Assembly (NCBI RefSeq): GCF_024721305.1
Contig: NZ_JAMXOD010000011.1
Span: 1-64,000 of the forward strand
Length of the DNA stretch: 64,000 bases
From: Aequitasia blattaphilus
GTDB taxonomy: Bacteria > Bacillota > Clostridia > Lachnospirales > Lachnospiraceae
Direction: 5' to 3'
Shown here: in pieces, positions 1 to 8,871 of the stretch
How the letters are laid out: every line of letters begins with the position of its first letter
How positions within the stretch are numbered: the stretch's first letter is position 1
Notes under the pieces: generated by a model
Seen by the model: only the letters and a program-made list of their open reading frames with translations
The model's database searches: none
What the model was told of the DNA's origin: nothing
Translations under genes and position numbers: made by a program

Positions 1-2
1 AA

Positions 3-80
3 GGCTTTGAATCTTACATTGAACGGTTCAAAAAGGGACTTGCCATTGAGCAATCAGCTATTGATCACTTTAAAGAATAA
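3..80 (+). CDS. C-terminal end of an unidentified protein (partial, runs off window start)
   Basis: An open frame enters from the left edge and ends at a TAA at 78-80, giving 25 residues rich in charged amino acids (starting GFESYIERF and ending AIDHFKE). A shared bidirectional terminator follows directly, which supports this as a real gene end. The fragment is too short for me to name a family. Confidence 0.5.
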   Translation, partial: GFESYIERFKKGLAIEQSAIDHFKE

Positions 81-98
81 TATAGAAAAAAATAAATA

Positions 99-133
99 CA
101 GCCTGGGAGAAGAAATCAAGTTCTCTCAGGCTG
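99..133. terminator. Bidirectional intrinsic terminator between the partial gene and murG
   Basis: A 13-bp stem (99-111 with 121-133, one G-T wobble) has a 9-nt loop, with TTTT after the stem on the plus strand and an A-rich stretch (T-run on the minus strand) before it. It sits between two convergent genes and can end both transcripts. Confidence 0.85.
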
Positions 134-136
134 GTT

Positions 137-1201
137 TTATAAGTGTAAATCTTCTATCAAATCAATAATTGCATCGATAGAATTCTGTTGTCCGGAATTC
201 TGCATATTCTGAATAAAATCCTGTCGTTTCTCGTAAAGGCAGTTAATTCTCTCAACCAATACGGAAGTAGTCATATCATCTTCATTTAAAACCATACTAA
301 AACCTTGATGTTCAAAAGAAGCAGCATTTAAAAGCTGGTCTCCACGGCTTGACTTTGCAGGAAGAGGAATCAAAAGATTAGGCTTTCGAAGTGCCAGCAA
401 TTCACAGATTGCATTTGCACCCGCTCTGGAAACCACAAGGTCAGCCAGGGCAAATATATCTTTCAACTCTTCTTTTATGTATTCAAATTGAGCATATCCT
501 GTCGTACCTTCTAAAGCTTTATCCAACTTACCCTTTCCGCATAGATGAACCACTTGATAAGTCTTCAAAAGCTCAGGAAGAGCAGAACGAACCGCCTCAT
601 TCACAGAAACGGCACCAAGACTTCCGCCGGCTACTAAAATCACAGGTTTATCTCCCGTAAAGGATAAAAAGTTTTGTGCATTAATTTTATTTCCAGAAAG
701 AAGCTCCTGACGAATTGGAGATCCTGTCAAAATGGCTTTCTTTTCAGGAAGAAGACCTACAGTTTCTGGGAAATTACAGCAAATCTTTGCAGCAGTTCGA
801 ATCGCTAATTTATTGGCAAGTCCAGGGGTCATATCGGACTCATGAATAATGACTGGAATTTTTCTGCTTTTAGCAGCATAAACAACGGGAACCGTTACAA
901 AGCCTCCCTTTGAAAAAACAATCGCAGGATTTAAAACCTTCATCAGGCTTCGCGCCTCTTTGAAACCCTTTAAAATCCGTATGGGATCTGTAAAATTCCG
1001 AAGACTGAAATATCTTCGAAGCTTACCGGAAGATATTCCGTGATATGGTATTCCAAGTGTTTCGATTAAATCTCTTTCAATGCCATCATAAGTGCCAATA
1101 TAGTGAACATCATAGCCAAGCTCCCTTAGTCTGGGAAGCAAAGCAATATTTGGTGTTACATGTCCGGCAGTTCCTCCGCCGGTTAAAACAATTCGTTTCA
1201 T
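137..1201 (-). CDS. murG: MurG, undecaprenyl-PP-MurNAc-pentapeptide UDP-GlcNAc transferase
   Basis: Converts lipid I to lipid II by adding GlcNAc on the inner face of the membrane, the last cytoplasmic step of peptidoglycan precursor synthesis. The 354-residue length is normal for the family. Visible motifs are the N-terminal glycine-rich loop GGGTAGHVTPN (the family usually reads GGTGGH), HESDMTPGLANK near residue 120, the second nucleotide loop GGSLGAVSVN near 190 and the donor-binding stretch SRAGANAICELL near 260. The gene stands alone here rather than inside a division/cell-wall cluster, transcribed away from mtnN from its own promoter. Family assignment is secure; isolation from other mur genes is what the window shows. 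Confidence 0.95.
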   Translation of the reverse strand: MKRIVLTGGGTAGHVTPNIALLPRLRELGYDVHYIGTYDGIERDLIETLGIPYHGISSGKLRRYFSLRNFTDPIRILKGFKEARSLMKVLNPAIVFSKGGFVTVPVVYAAKSRKIPVIIHESDMTPGLANKLAIRTAAKICCNFPETVGLLPEKKAILTGSPIRQELLSGNKINAQNFLSFTGDKPVILVAGGSLGAVSVNEAVRSALPELLKTYQVVHLCGKGKLDKALEGTTGYAQFEYIKEELKDIFALADLVVSRAGANAICELLALRKPNLLIPLPAKSSRGDQLLNAASFEHQGFSMVLNEDDMTTSVLVERINCLYEKRQDFIQNMQNSGQQNSIDAIIDLIEDLHL

Positions 1202-1236
1202 AAACGCACCTCGTTTTGGTTTGTCTGTCTTATGAA

Positions 1237-1245
1237 ATTATAGCA
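1237..1245 (-). promoter_or_regulatory. Extended -10 promoter of murG
   Basis: On the minus strand the sequence reads TGC-TATAAT, an extended -10 element about 36 nt upstream of the murG ATG. No convincing -35 lies 17 nt further up, which fits extended -10 promoters. Confidence 0.55.
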
Positions 1246-1273
1246 GAATGGCACTAATAATTCCAGTAATAAG

Positions 1274-1303
1274 TTGAAAAGATACCCCTTTATAACGTAT
1301 AAT
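1274..1303 (+). promoter_or_regulatory. Sigma-A promoter of mtnN
   Basis: TTGAAA at 1274-1279 and TATAAT at 1298-1303 are separated by 18 nt. The predicted start near 1310 leaves a short leader before the mtnN ATG at 1331. The element explains why the in-frame ATG at 1274 cannot be the translation start. Confidence 0.75.
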
Positions 1304-1330
1304 TTGAAGTTAGAGAAGGGAGTGGTTAAA

Positions 1331-2023
1331 ATGATAGGAATTATTGGAGCAATGGAAGAAGAGGTTGCAGCTTTAATCGGAGAAATGAAAGAGATTTCAT
1401 CGAAAGAAAAGGCCTCCATGATTTTTTATACAGGAAAGCTAATGGATCAGGAAGTTGTTATTGTTAGAAGTGGTATTGGAAAGGTAAATGCAGGTATCTG
1501 TACGCAGATTCTTGTGGACGAGTATCAAGTGGAAAGTGTCATTAATACAGGAATCGCAGGATCCCTGGATCCAGATATTAATATAGGAGACATCGTAATC
1601 TCCTCAGATGCGGTGCAGCATGATATGGATGCAACTGGATTCGGGTACGAAAAGGGACAGATTCCCAGAATGGACACAAAGGAATTTACAGCAGACAGGG
1701 AATTAGGAAAACGAATGAAAGTGGTGAATGAAGAAGTAAATCCAGACATCCAAACCTTTATGGGACGAATAGCAAGTGGAGACCAGTTTATTGCAGATGG
1801 GAAAATAAAGAACGACATTATTGAGGAGTTCCAAGCGAAGTGCGTGGAAATGGAAGGTGGGGCAATTGCTCAGGTGGCCTATTTGAATCACATTCCCTAC
1901 GTAATCATTCGTGCAATATCAGATAAAGCAGATAATAGTGCAGAGGTAGATTATCCAACTTTTGAGAAACAGGCAATTCTCCATGTGACAAGATTGATGA
2001 AAGCGTACCTAAAAAGCCTATAA
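1331..2023 (+). CDS. mtnN: 5'-methylthioadenosine/S-adenosylhomocysteine nucleosidase
   Basis: Hydrolyses the glycosidic bond of MTA and SAH to adenine plus methylthioribose or ribosylhomocysteine; part of methionine salvage and the first step of AI-2 precursor release. The protein starts IGIIGAMEEEV, where the Glu-rich motif supplies a catalytic glutamate, and the AISDKAD motif near the C-terminus supplies the catalytic aspartate. With the ATG at 1331 the product is 230 residues, the usual family length; an upstream in-frame ATG at 1274 would lie inside the promoter and adds an unrelated 19-residue tail. The RBS GAAGGGAG is correctly spaced for 1331. Monocistronic between murG (divergent) and pgi. 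Confidence 0.95.
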   Translation: MIGIIGAMEEEVAALIGEMKEISSKEKASMIFYTGKLMDQEVVIVRSGIGKVNAGICTQILVDEYQVESVINTGIAGSLDPDINIGDIVISSDAVQHDMDATGFGYEKGQIPRMDTKEFTADRELGKRMKVVNEEVNPDIQTFMGRIASGDQFIADGKIKNDIIEEFQAKCVEMEGGAIAQVAYLNHIPYVIIRAISDKADNSAEVDYPTFEKQAILHVTRLMKAYLKSL

Positions 2024-2025
2024 TC

Positions 2026-2054
2026 TTGATAATATCAATCTGATTTGTTAAAAT
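2026..2054 (+). promoter_or_regulatory. Sigma-A promoter of pgi and the downstream operon
   Basis: TTGATA at 2026-2031 and TAAAAT at 2049-2054 have a 17-nt spacer and lie 47 nt before the pgi ATG. It could also drive the genes that follow pgi without gaps. Confidence 0.7.
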
Positions 2055-2100
2055 ATAACGGCAACTAAAAACACAATAAAAGGAAACGAGGATTATACCA

Positions 2101-3447
2101 ATGAAAAAAATCACTTTTGATTATTCTAAAGCAAGCAAATTTATTGCGGACCATGAAATGGAAAGCATGAAGAAAATAGCGTTGAATGCAAAGGATGAAT
2201 TGCTTTCAAGAGAAGGTGCAGGAAATGATTTTCTTGGATGGATTGATTTACCTGTTCAATATGATAAAGATGAGTTTGCCCGTATCAAGCAGGCAGCAGA
2301 TAAAATAAAATCAGATTCAGAAGTTCTGATTGTAATCGGAATTGGCGGTTCTTATCTTGGTGCAAGAGCAGCGATTGAATTCTTACGTCACAGCTTCTAC
2401 AATACTGTGTCAAAGGAAGTTCGTAAGACACCAGAGATTTACTATGCTGGACAAAACATCAGTGGAACATACTTAAAAGAACTGATTGAAGTGATTGGTA
2501 ACCGGGATTTTTCCGTAAACATAATTTCAAAATCTGGAACAACTACTGAGCCGGCGATTGCCTTCCGTGTATTTAAAGAAATGTTAGAAAATAAGTACGG
2601 GAAAGAAGAAGCAGCAAAGAGAATTTACGCAACGACAGATAAAGAACGTGGAGCCCTTAAAAATCTTGCCACTGAAGAAGGCTATGAAAGCTTTGTGGTA
2701 CCAGATGATGTAGGTGGACGCTTCTCAGTATTAACTGCAGTAGGCCTTTTACCAATCGCAGTAAGTGGAGCGAACATAGACGCGTTGATGGAAGGTGCTC
2801 AGGAAGCAAGAGAAGAAGCTTTACAGGCAGACTTTGAAAACAATAATGCGCTTAAATACGCAGCAGTCCGTAATATCCTGTTCAGAAAAGGAAAGCTCGT
2901 TGAGATTCTGGCAAATTATGAACCAAACCTTCACTACGTATCGGAATGGTGGAAGCAGCTCTTCGGGGAAAGCGAAGGAAAAGATCAAAAAGGTATTTTT
3001 AATGCCAGCGTTGATTTGACAACAGACCTACATTCCATGGGACAGTTTATTCAAGATGGAAATAGAATTCTTATGGAAACAATTTTAAATCTGGAAGCAC
3101 CATCAAAAGATATCGAGTTAAAAGAAGAAAAGGTTGATTTAGATGGATTGAATTACCTTTCCGGAAAAACAATGGACTTTGTCAATAAGAATGCTATGAA
3201 TGGAACCATGCTTGCACATACGGATGGAAATGTTCCAAACCTTATGGTAAACATTCCAGCACAAGACGAACATTCATTAGGACAGCTGTTCTATTTCTTT
3301 GAGTTTGCAGTAGGAATCAGTGGATATATCCTGGGAGTAAATCCATTCAATCAACCAGGGGTAGAAAGCTATAAGAAAAACATGTTCGCACTTCTTGGAA
3401 AACCAGGATTTGAAGCAGAAAGAGAAGAACTTCTTAAGAGGCTATAA
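2101..3447 (+). CDS. pgi: Glucose-6-phosphate isomerase
   Basis: Interconverts glucose-6-phosphate and fructose-6-phosphate in cytoplasmic glycolysis. The 448-residue length matches the short Firmicutes form. Family signatures are [15 protein letters not shown] near residue 80, the SIS-domain phosphate loop [10 protein letters not shown] near 143 and the [17 protein letters not shown] signature near 201. The stop codon is directly followed by the ATG of the next gene, so the downstream decarboxylase-family gene is translationally coupled or at least co-transcribed. RBS AGGAAACGAGG precedes the start. Confidence 0.95.
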   Translation: MKKITFDYSKASKFIADHEMESMKKIALNAKDELLSREGAGNDFLGWIDLPVQYDKDEFARIKQAADKIKSDSEVLIVIGIGGSYLGARAAIEFLRHSFYNTVSKEVRKTPEIYYAGQNISGTYLKELIEVIGNRDFSVNIISKSGTTTEPAIAFRVFKEMLENKYGKEEAAKRIYATTDKERGALKNLATEEGYESFVVPDDVGGRFSVLTAVGLLPIAVSGANIDALMEGAQEAREEALQADFENNNALKYAAVRNILFRKGKLVEILANYEPNLHYVSEWWKQLFGESEGKDQKGIFNASVDLTTDLHSMGQFIQDGNRILMETILNLEAPSKDIELKEEKVDLDGLNYLSGKTMDFVNKNAMNGTMLAHTDGNVPNLMVNIPAQDEHSLGQLFYFFEFAVGISGYILGVNPFNQPGVESYKKNMFALLGKPGFEAEREELLKRL

Positions 3448-4818
3448 ATGGAAAAGTTATACCAGAAACTTTGGAATTATTCAAATTCAGATTATTATGG
3501 ATTTCATATGCCAGGGCATAAGCGAAACAAAGAGCTGATGAAAGAAAACTTTCCTTTCGAAATCGATATAACAGAGATTGAAGGATTTGATGACTTACAT
3601 CATCCAAGAGAGATTTTAAAAGAATATCAGGATTTGGCGAAGAAAATATATAAAAGTAAAGCAGCCTATTTTCTGGTGAATGGAAGTACCGTAGGGATTT
3701 TGGCAGCCATTGCCAGTGTTGCAGGGAGAGGGGAAACTCTTTTGGTTGCCAGAAATGTCCATAAGTCTGTGTATAATGCCTTGGAGCTGTTTGACATACG
3801 TCCCGAGTATATATTGCCAAAGAACGGCATGATAACAGCGGAAGAAGTACAGGATGCTATTGCAAAAAATCCTCAGATAAAAGGACTTGTAATGGTGTCC
3901 CCTACATATGAAGGAATTGTTTCTGATATACAGAAAATTGCAGGCGTTCTTCATGAAAGTGGATTGCCTTTGATATTGGATGAGGCTCATGGAGCTCATT
4001 TTGGGTTTCATCCTATTTTTCCAAAGTCGGGAAATGAGCTAGGAGCGGATCTTGTGATTCAAAGTCTTCATAAGACCCTTCCTGCTCTTACCCAGACAGG
4101 ACTTTTACACGTAAATGGACAAATTGTATCTTCAGACAAGGTGAAAAAATATTTGAGCATGCTTCAAAGCAGCAGTCCTTCTTACGTGCTTATGAGCAGT
4201 ATTTGCAGCTGTCTTGATTTTTTAAAAGAAAAGAGTCAAGAGGCCTTTTTCTTGTATGGAAAAAACTTAAAGAAGCTCAGAGAAGAACTAAGAACCCTTC
4301 GGCATTTGAAGCTGTTGGAAGGCCATGAAATAGAGCCATCGAAGATAGTCATATCCACAAAGGGAACGAACCTTTCGGCGAAGAAGCTCTATGAAATTCT
4401 CTATGAAACGTATCATCTTCAAATGGAGATGACAGGAGCCGATTATGTACTGGGAATGACCAGTGTGGGGGATACAAAGGAAGGCTTTGAACGGCTGAAA
4501 AAAGCCTTGGTTGAGATTGATCAAGAATTGCAGTATCAGGAAGAAACTGAAAATGAAATAAATGAGGTCTTTCTTCCGGAAGTAATATTTACCCCCGGGG
4601 AGGCAAGTCAAAAGCCTGGTGAAAATTGTATGCTCCAAGACTGCAAGGGACGGATCGCAAAGAACTCGGTCTATTTGTATCCACCTGGAATTCCTATTTT
4701 GGTTCCGGGAGAAAGAATTACAAAAGCAGTCTATCATATGTTATTATGGTATAGTAAGAATGGATATATTTTAGAAGGGTTAAAAGAAACAGAGGTTGAG
4801 GTTGTGAAAAATGAATAA
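3448..4818 (+). CDS. Orn/Lys/Arg decarboxylase-family PLP enzyme (YaaO-like)
   Basis: A fold-type I PLP enzyme of the basic amino acid decarboxylase family, probably acting on arginine, lysine or ornithine to make a polyamine precursor; substrate cannot be read from sequence. The protein opens with GFHMPGHKR, typical of the family, has the PLP-contact DEAHGAHFGFHP near residue 178 and the Schiff-base lysine in QSLHKTLPALTQTG near 208. At 456 residues it is the short, wing-less form like Bacillus YaaO. Its position directly before a nucleotide-kinase-type gene, holB and ricT mirrors the yaaO-tmk-holB-yaaT order of Bacillus subtilis. It begins immediately after the pgi stop and overlaps the next gene by 8 nt. 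Confidence 0.88.
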   Translation: MEKLYQKLWNYSNSDYYGFHMPGHKRNKELMKENFPFEIDITEIEGFDDLHHPREILKEYQDLAKKIYKSKAAYFLVNGSTVGILAAIASVAGRGETLLVARNVHKSVYNALELFDIRPEYILPKNGMITAEEVQDAIAKNPQIKGLVMVSPTYEGIVSDIQKIAGVLHESGLPLILDEAHGAHFGFHPIFPKSGNELGADLVIQSLHKTLPALTQTGLLHVNGQIVSSDKVKKYLSMLQSSSPSYVLMSSICSCLDFLKEKSQEAFFLYGKNLKKLREELRTLRHLKLLEGHEIEPSKIVISTKGTNLSAKKLYEILYETYHLQMEMTGADYVLGMTSVGDTKEGFERLKKALVEIDQELQYQEETENEINEVFLPEVIFTPGEASQKPGENCMLQDCKGRIAKNSVYLYPPGIPILVPGERITKAVYHMLLWYSKNGYILEGLKETEVEVVKNE

Positions 4819-5398
4819 GCTATTTTATATCATGGGAAAGAGTGCTACCGGGAAAGACTCTTTGTATAAGCATATTAAGGAAGAAATTCCTTCTCTGAAA
4901 ACGGTGGTTCCCTATACAACAAGACCAATTCGTGAAGGCGAGAAAGATGGGGAAGAGTATTACTTCGTAACAGAAGAGGATTTTAAAAAATTTAAAGAAG
5001 AAGGACGCATGATCGAGCAGCGTGCTTATCATACCGTTCATGGTGTCTGGCGATATGCCACTGTGGATGATGGACAAATTGATTTAAACAAAGGAAATTA
5101 TTTAATGATTGGAACCTTGGAGTCCTATCAGAAGATGAAAGAATATTATGGAGAAAAAAATATTCTTCCATTATATATAGAGGTTGAAGACGGAGAACGC
5201 CTAATCAGGAGCATTGAACGAGAGAAAAGACAAAATGTTCCCAAATACGCAGAAACCTGCAGAAGATTTTTGGCAGATGAACAGGATTTTTCCAAGGAGA
5301 ACTTGGAACAGGCAGGGATTACAAGAAAATTTACAAACGACAACATAAGGAAGGTCTTAGATGAGATCACAGAGGTAATCGTCAATGGAGAGCTTTAA
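4811..5398 (+). CDS. Guanylate-kinase-like nucleotide kinase (occupies the tmk position)
   Basis: A 195-residue P-loop kinase of the guanylate kinase superfamily. The P-loop at residues 9-17 reads GKSATGKDS instead of the GPSGxGKST of ordinary GMP kinases, but the nucleotide-binding VPYTTRPIREGEKDGEEYYF block near residue 32 is characteristic of Gmk. In Bacillus the gene between yaaO and holB is thymidylate kinase (tmk); here that slot holds this Gmk-type protein instead. The stop/start overlaps (8 nt with the gene before, 14 nt with holB) show a tightly coupled operon. It could phosphorylate GMP, dGMP or another nucleoside monophosphate; function is inferred only to superfamily level. Confidence 0.8.
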   Translation: MNKLFYIMGKSATGKDSLYKHIKEEIPSLKTVVPYTTRPIREGEKDGEEYYFVTEEDFKKFKEEGRMIEQRAYHTVHGVWRYATVDDGQIDLNKGNYLMIGTLESYQKMKEYYGEKNILPLYIEVEDGERLIRSIEREKRQNVPKYAETCRRFLADEQDFSKENLEQAGITRKFTNDNIRKVLDEITEVIVNGEL

Positions 5399-6380
5399 AG
5401 ACGTAATTGGACACAGTGAAATAATTGAATATATACGGAATGCAGTAAGCAGTGACAAAATAGCCCATGCTTATATTGTAAACGGAAATCAAGGGGCAGG
5501 GAAAAAGATGTTGGCAAAGCTTTTTGCAATGACGGTGCTTTGTGAAAACTCCAATACAGACCCATGTGGAACATGCCCATCTTGTTTACAGGCAGAAAGC
5601 ATGAATCATCCTGATTTGATTTGGGTGAATCATGAAAAGCCGGCAACAATAGGTGTTGATGATGTAAGAGCTCAGATTAATAACACGATACATATAAAGC
5701 CTTACAAAAGTGAATACAAGGTTTATATTATGCCAGAAGCAGACAAGATGACGGAGCAAGCACAGAATGCATTACTTAAAACCTTAGAGGAACCGCCTTC
5801 CTATGTAATATTTTTACTCCTGACATCAAATGCAAAAGCATTGATGTCCACGATTACTTCCAGATGTGTGATTTTAAGGTTACGAAATATAAAAGAAACC
5901 TTGATTAAGAAGTACCTAATGGAGAACATGAATGTTCCGGATTATCAGGCCGAAGTAAGTGCAGCTTTTTCCCAAGGAAATTTAGGACAGGGAATAATGC
6001 TGGCAAAATCTGAGCACTTTAATGCTCTTATGGAAAGCGCTTTGCGCTTCTTAAGAAATGAAGACTCTTTGAAAATGGATGACTTGATAGAAGCAGTCAA
6101 AGAATCAACAAACTATAAAGTAGACTATTGTGATTATCTTGATATTTTTACGATATGGTATCGAGATATCTTATTATATAAAGCAACGAAAGATATTGAT
6201 AAATTGATTTTCAAAAATGAAATTTCAAAAATAAAAGAGATGGCAAAGCATAAATCCTACGAAGATATTGAATTGGTTTTAAAGGGAATTGAGAACGCAA
6301 AAGAAAGACTAAGAGCCAATGTAAATTTCGATCTGGTAATGGAATTACTTTTCCATACAATGAAGGAGACAAATAGATGA
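5385..6380 (+). CDS. holB: DNA polymerase III delta' subunit
   Basis: Clamp-loader AAA+ subunit that helps load the beta clamp during replication. Visible features are the P-loop-like GNQGAGKK near residue 33, a cysteine cluster of zinc-finger type (C-x8-C-x2-C-x2-C) around residues 51-66, the ALLKTLEEPP motif near 130 and the SRC motif (TITSRC) near 157. 331 residues is the normal length. It starts inside the end of the kinase gene and ends 4 nt into ricT, so it is translationally coupled on both sides. Confidence 0.92.
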   Translation: MESFKDVIGHSEIIEYIRNAVSSDKIAHAYIVNGNQGAGKKMLAKLFAMTVLCENSNTDPCGTCPSCLQAESMNHPDLIWVNHEKPATIGVDDVRAQINNTIHIKPYKSEYKVYIMPEADKMTEQAQNALLKTLEEPPSYVIFLLLTSNAKALMSTITSRCVILRLRNIKETLIKKYLMENMNVPDYQAEVSAAFSQGNLGQGIMLAKSEHFNALMESALRFLRNEDSLKMDDLIEAVKESTNYKVDYCDYLDIFTIWYRDILLYKATKDIDKLIFKNEISKIKEMAKHKSYEDIELVLKGIENAKERLRANVNFDLVMELLFHTMKETNR

Positions 6381-7288
6381 TAGAAGTGATTGGGGTGCGT
6401 TTTAGACCGGCAGGGAAAATATATTTTTTTGACCCGGGAAAATTCAATATCCACGTAAATGATAACGTAATTGTTGAGACCGCAAGAGGTATCGAATTTG
6501 GTCTGGTGGTGACTGGCAAGATTGAAGTTGAAGAAGAGAAGGTGATGCAGCCATTAAAACCAGTTATTCGAGTTGCAACAAAAGAAGATAAAAGAAAAGA
6601 AGAAAGAAATAAAGAAAAGGAAAAAGAAGCTTTCCGTATCTGTCTTGAAAAAATCAGAAGCCATAAGCTTGAAATGAAGCTTATTGAGGCAGAATATACT
6701 TTTGATAATAACAAGGTGCTTTTTTACTTTACAGCAGATGGAAGAATTGATTTTAGAGAGCTGGTAAAGGATTTAGCCAGTGTTTTCCGAACGAGAATTG
6801 AACTGAGACAAATTGGAGTCCGCGATGAAACGAAGATACGTGGTGGAATCGGAATATGTGGGCGGGCACTTTGCTGTCATACGTATTTGTCTGAATTTTC
6901 ACCTGTGTCCATTAAGATGGCAAAGGAACAAAATCTATCCTTGAATCCGACAAAAATATCAGGAGTATGTGGAAGGTTGATGTGTTGTCTTGCGAATGAG
7001 GAAAAAGCATATGAAGAACTCAATCGGAAGCTTCCTTCGGTGGGAGATAGAGTCACAACTCCAGAAGGTTTAAAAGGCGACGTACAAAGCATTAATATTT
7101 TACGGCAATTGGTAAAAGTCGTTGTGGTTTTAGATGATGATGAAAAGGAAATCCGAGAGTATAAAGGAAGTGAATTGAAATTCAAAAAGGAACATAAAAA
7201 GAAGGGAATGAACCTTTCAAAAGATGAAATGAAGCAGCTTAAAAACCTTGAAGAAAAGAATGTAGAATCGAAATTAGATGATGAGTAG
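6377..7288 (+). CDS. ricT: PSP1-domain protein RicT (YaaT)
   Basis: Member of the RicT/YaaT family, which in Bacillus acts with RicA and RicF in an iron-sulfur complex that affects RNase Y-dependent RNA maturation and phosphorelay. The PSP1 domain covers roughly residues 50-190. Cysteine-rich motifs GICGRALCCHTYL and GVCGRLMCCLANE around residues 155-210 fit iron-sulfur cluster ligands. The C-terminal ~60 residues are highly charged (KKKGMNLSKDEMKQ). Position behind holB is the conserved Firmicutes arrangement. The partner yabA of Bacillus is absent from this operon. Confidence 0.9.
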   Translation: MIEVIGVRFRPAGKIYFFDPGKFNIHVNDNVIVETARGIEFGLVVTGKIEVEEEKVMQPLKPVIRVATKEDKRKEERNKEKEKEAFRICLEKIRSHKLEMKLIEAEYTFDNNKVLFYFTADGRIDFRELVKDLASVFRTRIELRQIGVRDETKIRGGIGICGRALCCHTYLSEFSPVSIKMAKEQNLSLNPTKISGVCGRLMCCLANEEKAYEELNRKLPSVGDRVTTPEGLKGDVQSINILRQLVKVVVVLDDDEKEIREYKGSELKFKKEHKKKGMNLSKDEMKQLKNLEEKNVESKLDDE

Positions 7289-8015
7289 CAAAAATATAAA
7301 AGAACGAATAGATGACTTACAGGTAAAAGGATATGAGCTTATTCAAAACCAAGACCAGTTTTGTTTTGGAATGGATGCAGTTCTGTTATCTTCTTTTGCA
7401 AAGGTGAAGGCTGGAGAAAAGGCAATTGACCTGGGATGTGGAAATGGAGTAATACCCATTCTTTTAGAGGCAAAAAACAAAGGCGCACATTATACTGGAT
7501 TGGAGATTCAAAAGGACAGTGCAGATTTAGCAATTCGAAATGTTGGCCATAATAAGCTTACGGATAAAATAGAGATTGTGGAAGGAGATATTAAAGAGGC
7601 AACCAAAATATTTGGTGCCTCATCTTTTTCTGTTGTTACGACGAATCCTCCTTACATGATTGCAGAGCATGGGTTACGGAATGAAAACAAGTACTTGGAA
7701 ATTGCACGACATGAAGTTCTGTGCAAATTGGAAGACATTATCAGAGAAAGTGCAGGATTATTAAAGGAGAGAGGTCGTTTCTATATGGTACACAGACCTT
7801 TTCGCCTTGCAGAAATCATGAGTCTGATGACCCAATACAGGATTGAGCCAAAAAGAATGCAGCTTGTTCACCCCTACGTGGATAAAGAACCCAATATGGT
7901 TCTGATTGAAGGGTGTAAGGGCGGAAATAAGCGTCTTAAGATAGAGAAACCTCTTATTGTTTACAATAAGGATAAAAGCTATACGAAAGCACTATTAGAA
8001 ATGTATGGAGAATAG
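7278..8015 (+). CDS. yabB: tRNA1(Val) (adenine-N6)-methyltransferase family protein (YabB-like)
   Basis: SAM-dependent N6-adenine methyltransferase of the TrmN6/YabB family that probably modifies adenosine in a tRNA anticodon loop. The SAM-binding motif I is IDLGCGNGVIPILL near residue 49 and the catalytic NPPY motif (TTNPPYMIAEHG) is near 122. 245 residues is the family norm. It overlaps ricT by 11 nt; the first two codons are ATGATG, so the start could be 7278 or 7281. Its neighbour rsmI is a second RNA methyltransferase. Confidence 0.88.
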   Translation: MMSSKNIKERIDDLQVKGYELIQNQDQFCFGMDAVLLSSFAKVKAGEKAIDLGCGNGVIPILLEAKNKGAHYTGLEIQKDSADLAIRNVGHNKLTDKIEIVEGDIKEATKIFGASSFSVVTTNPPYMIAEHGLRNENKYLEIARHEVLCKLEDIIRESAGLLKERGRFYMVHRPFRLAEIMSLMTQYRIEPKRMQLVHPYVDKEPNMVLIEGCKGGNKRLKIEKPLIVYNKDKSYTKALLEMYGE

Positions 8016-8016
8016 A

Positions 8017-8871
8017 ATGCGGGGAATATTATATTTATGTGGGACTCCCATTGGCAATTTGGAAGATATTACGCTAAGAGCCCTTAATATTTTAAAAGAA
8101 GCAGATGCTATTGCAGCAGAAGATACAAGAAACACAAAAAGACTGCTCAATCATTATGAGATACAAACACCTCTGACCAGTTATCATGAGCATAATAAGT
8201 ATGATAAGGGAAGAATATTGATTGAAATGTTAAATGAGGGGAAAAGCATTGCTCTTGTAACAGATGCAGGAATGCCTGGAATTTCAGATCCCGGAGAAGA
8301 GTTAGTTAAGATGTGTATTGAAGAAGGGATTGAAGTGACGACAATTCCAGGACCCACCGCATTTGTGTCGGCTCTTATCTTATCTGGATTATCCAGCAGA
8401 AGATTTGTATTTGAAGCCTTCCTTCCAAGAGATAAAAAGGAACGAAGAGAGGTTCTTAATGGTCTTAAGAATGAAACGAGAACCATCATTCTTTATGAGG
8501 CACCTCATAGGCTGGCTCGTACTTTAAAAGAATTAGAAGAAACATTAGGAAACCGCAAGGCAGCGGTTGTAAGAGAACTGACAAAGAAATTTGAAGAAGC
8601 CATTCGTATGAATCTGACGGAGATCATTCAATCTTATGAGGAAACGCCTCCCAAGGGAGAGTGTGTCATTGTGTTGGAGGGGAAGAGCAAAGAAGAGGTA
8701 AAAAAAGAAAGCATTGAAATGTGGGAACAACAGTCGATTGAAGAGCATATGAACCATTATTTAAAAAAGAATTATGCTCAGAAAGATGCAATGAAAGCAG
8801 TTGCGAAGGACAGGGGCATTTCAAAGCGGGATGTATATAAACATCTGCTGGCAGACAAGGAGGATGAATAA
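8017..8871 (+). CDS. rsmI: 16S rRNA 2'-O-ribose C1402 methyltransferase RsmI
   Basis: Tetrapyrrole-methylase-fold SAM enzyme that 2'-O-methylates C1402 in the decoding centre of 16S rRNA. The protein opens RGILYLCGTPIGNLEDIT and carries AAEDTRNTKRLLNHY, ALVTDAGMPGISDPGEE and PGPTAFVSAL, all diagnostic. I choose the ATG at 8017, just past the previous stop and served by a GGAG at 8007-8010; an in-frame ATG at 8005 would add four residues and overlap the upstream gene. The TAATG junction with the next gene (stop overlapping ATG at 8871) implies co-transcription with the ABC ATPase. Confidence 0.93.
   Translation: MRGILYLCGTPIGNLEDITLRALNILKEADAIAAEDTRNTKRLLNHYEIQTPLTSYHEHNKYDKGRILIEMLNEGKSIALVTDAGMPGISDPGEELVKMCIEEGIEVTTIPGPTAFVSALILSGLSSRRFVFEAFLPRDKKERREVLNGLKNETRTIILYEAPHRLARTLKELEETLGNRKAAVVRELTKKFEEAIRMNLTEIIQSYEETPPKGECVIVLEGKSKEEVKKESIEMWEQQSIEEHMNHYLKKNYAQKDAMKAVAKDRGISKRDVYKHLLADKEDE

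Noticed and set aside
6211-6714. 167-codon minus-strand frame opposite holB/ricT
   Set aside because: Antisense shadow of two well-supported genes; its Ser/Leu-rich composition is typical of complement of lysine/glutamate-rich coding.
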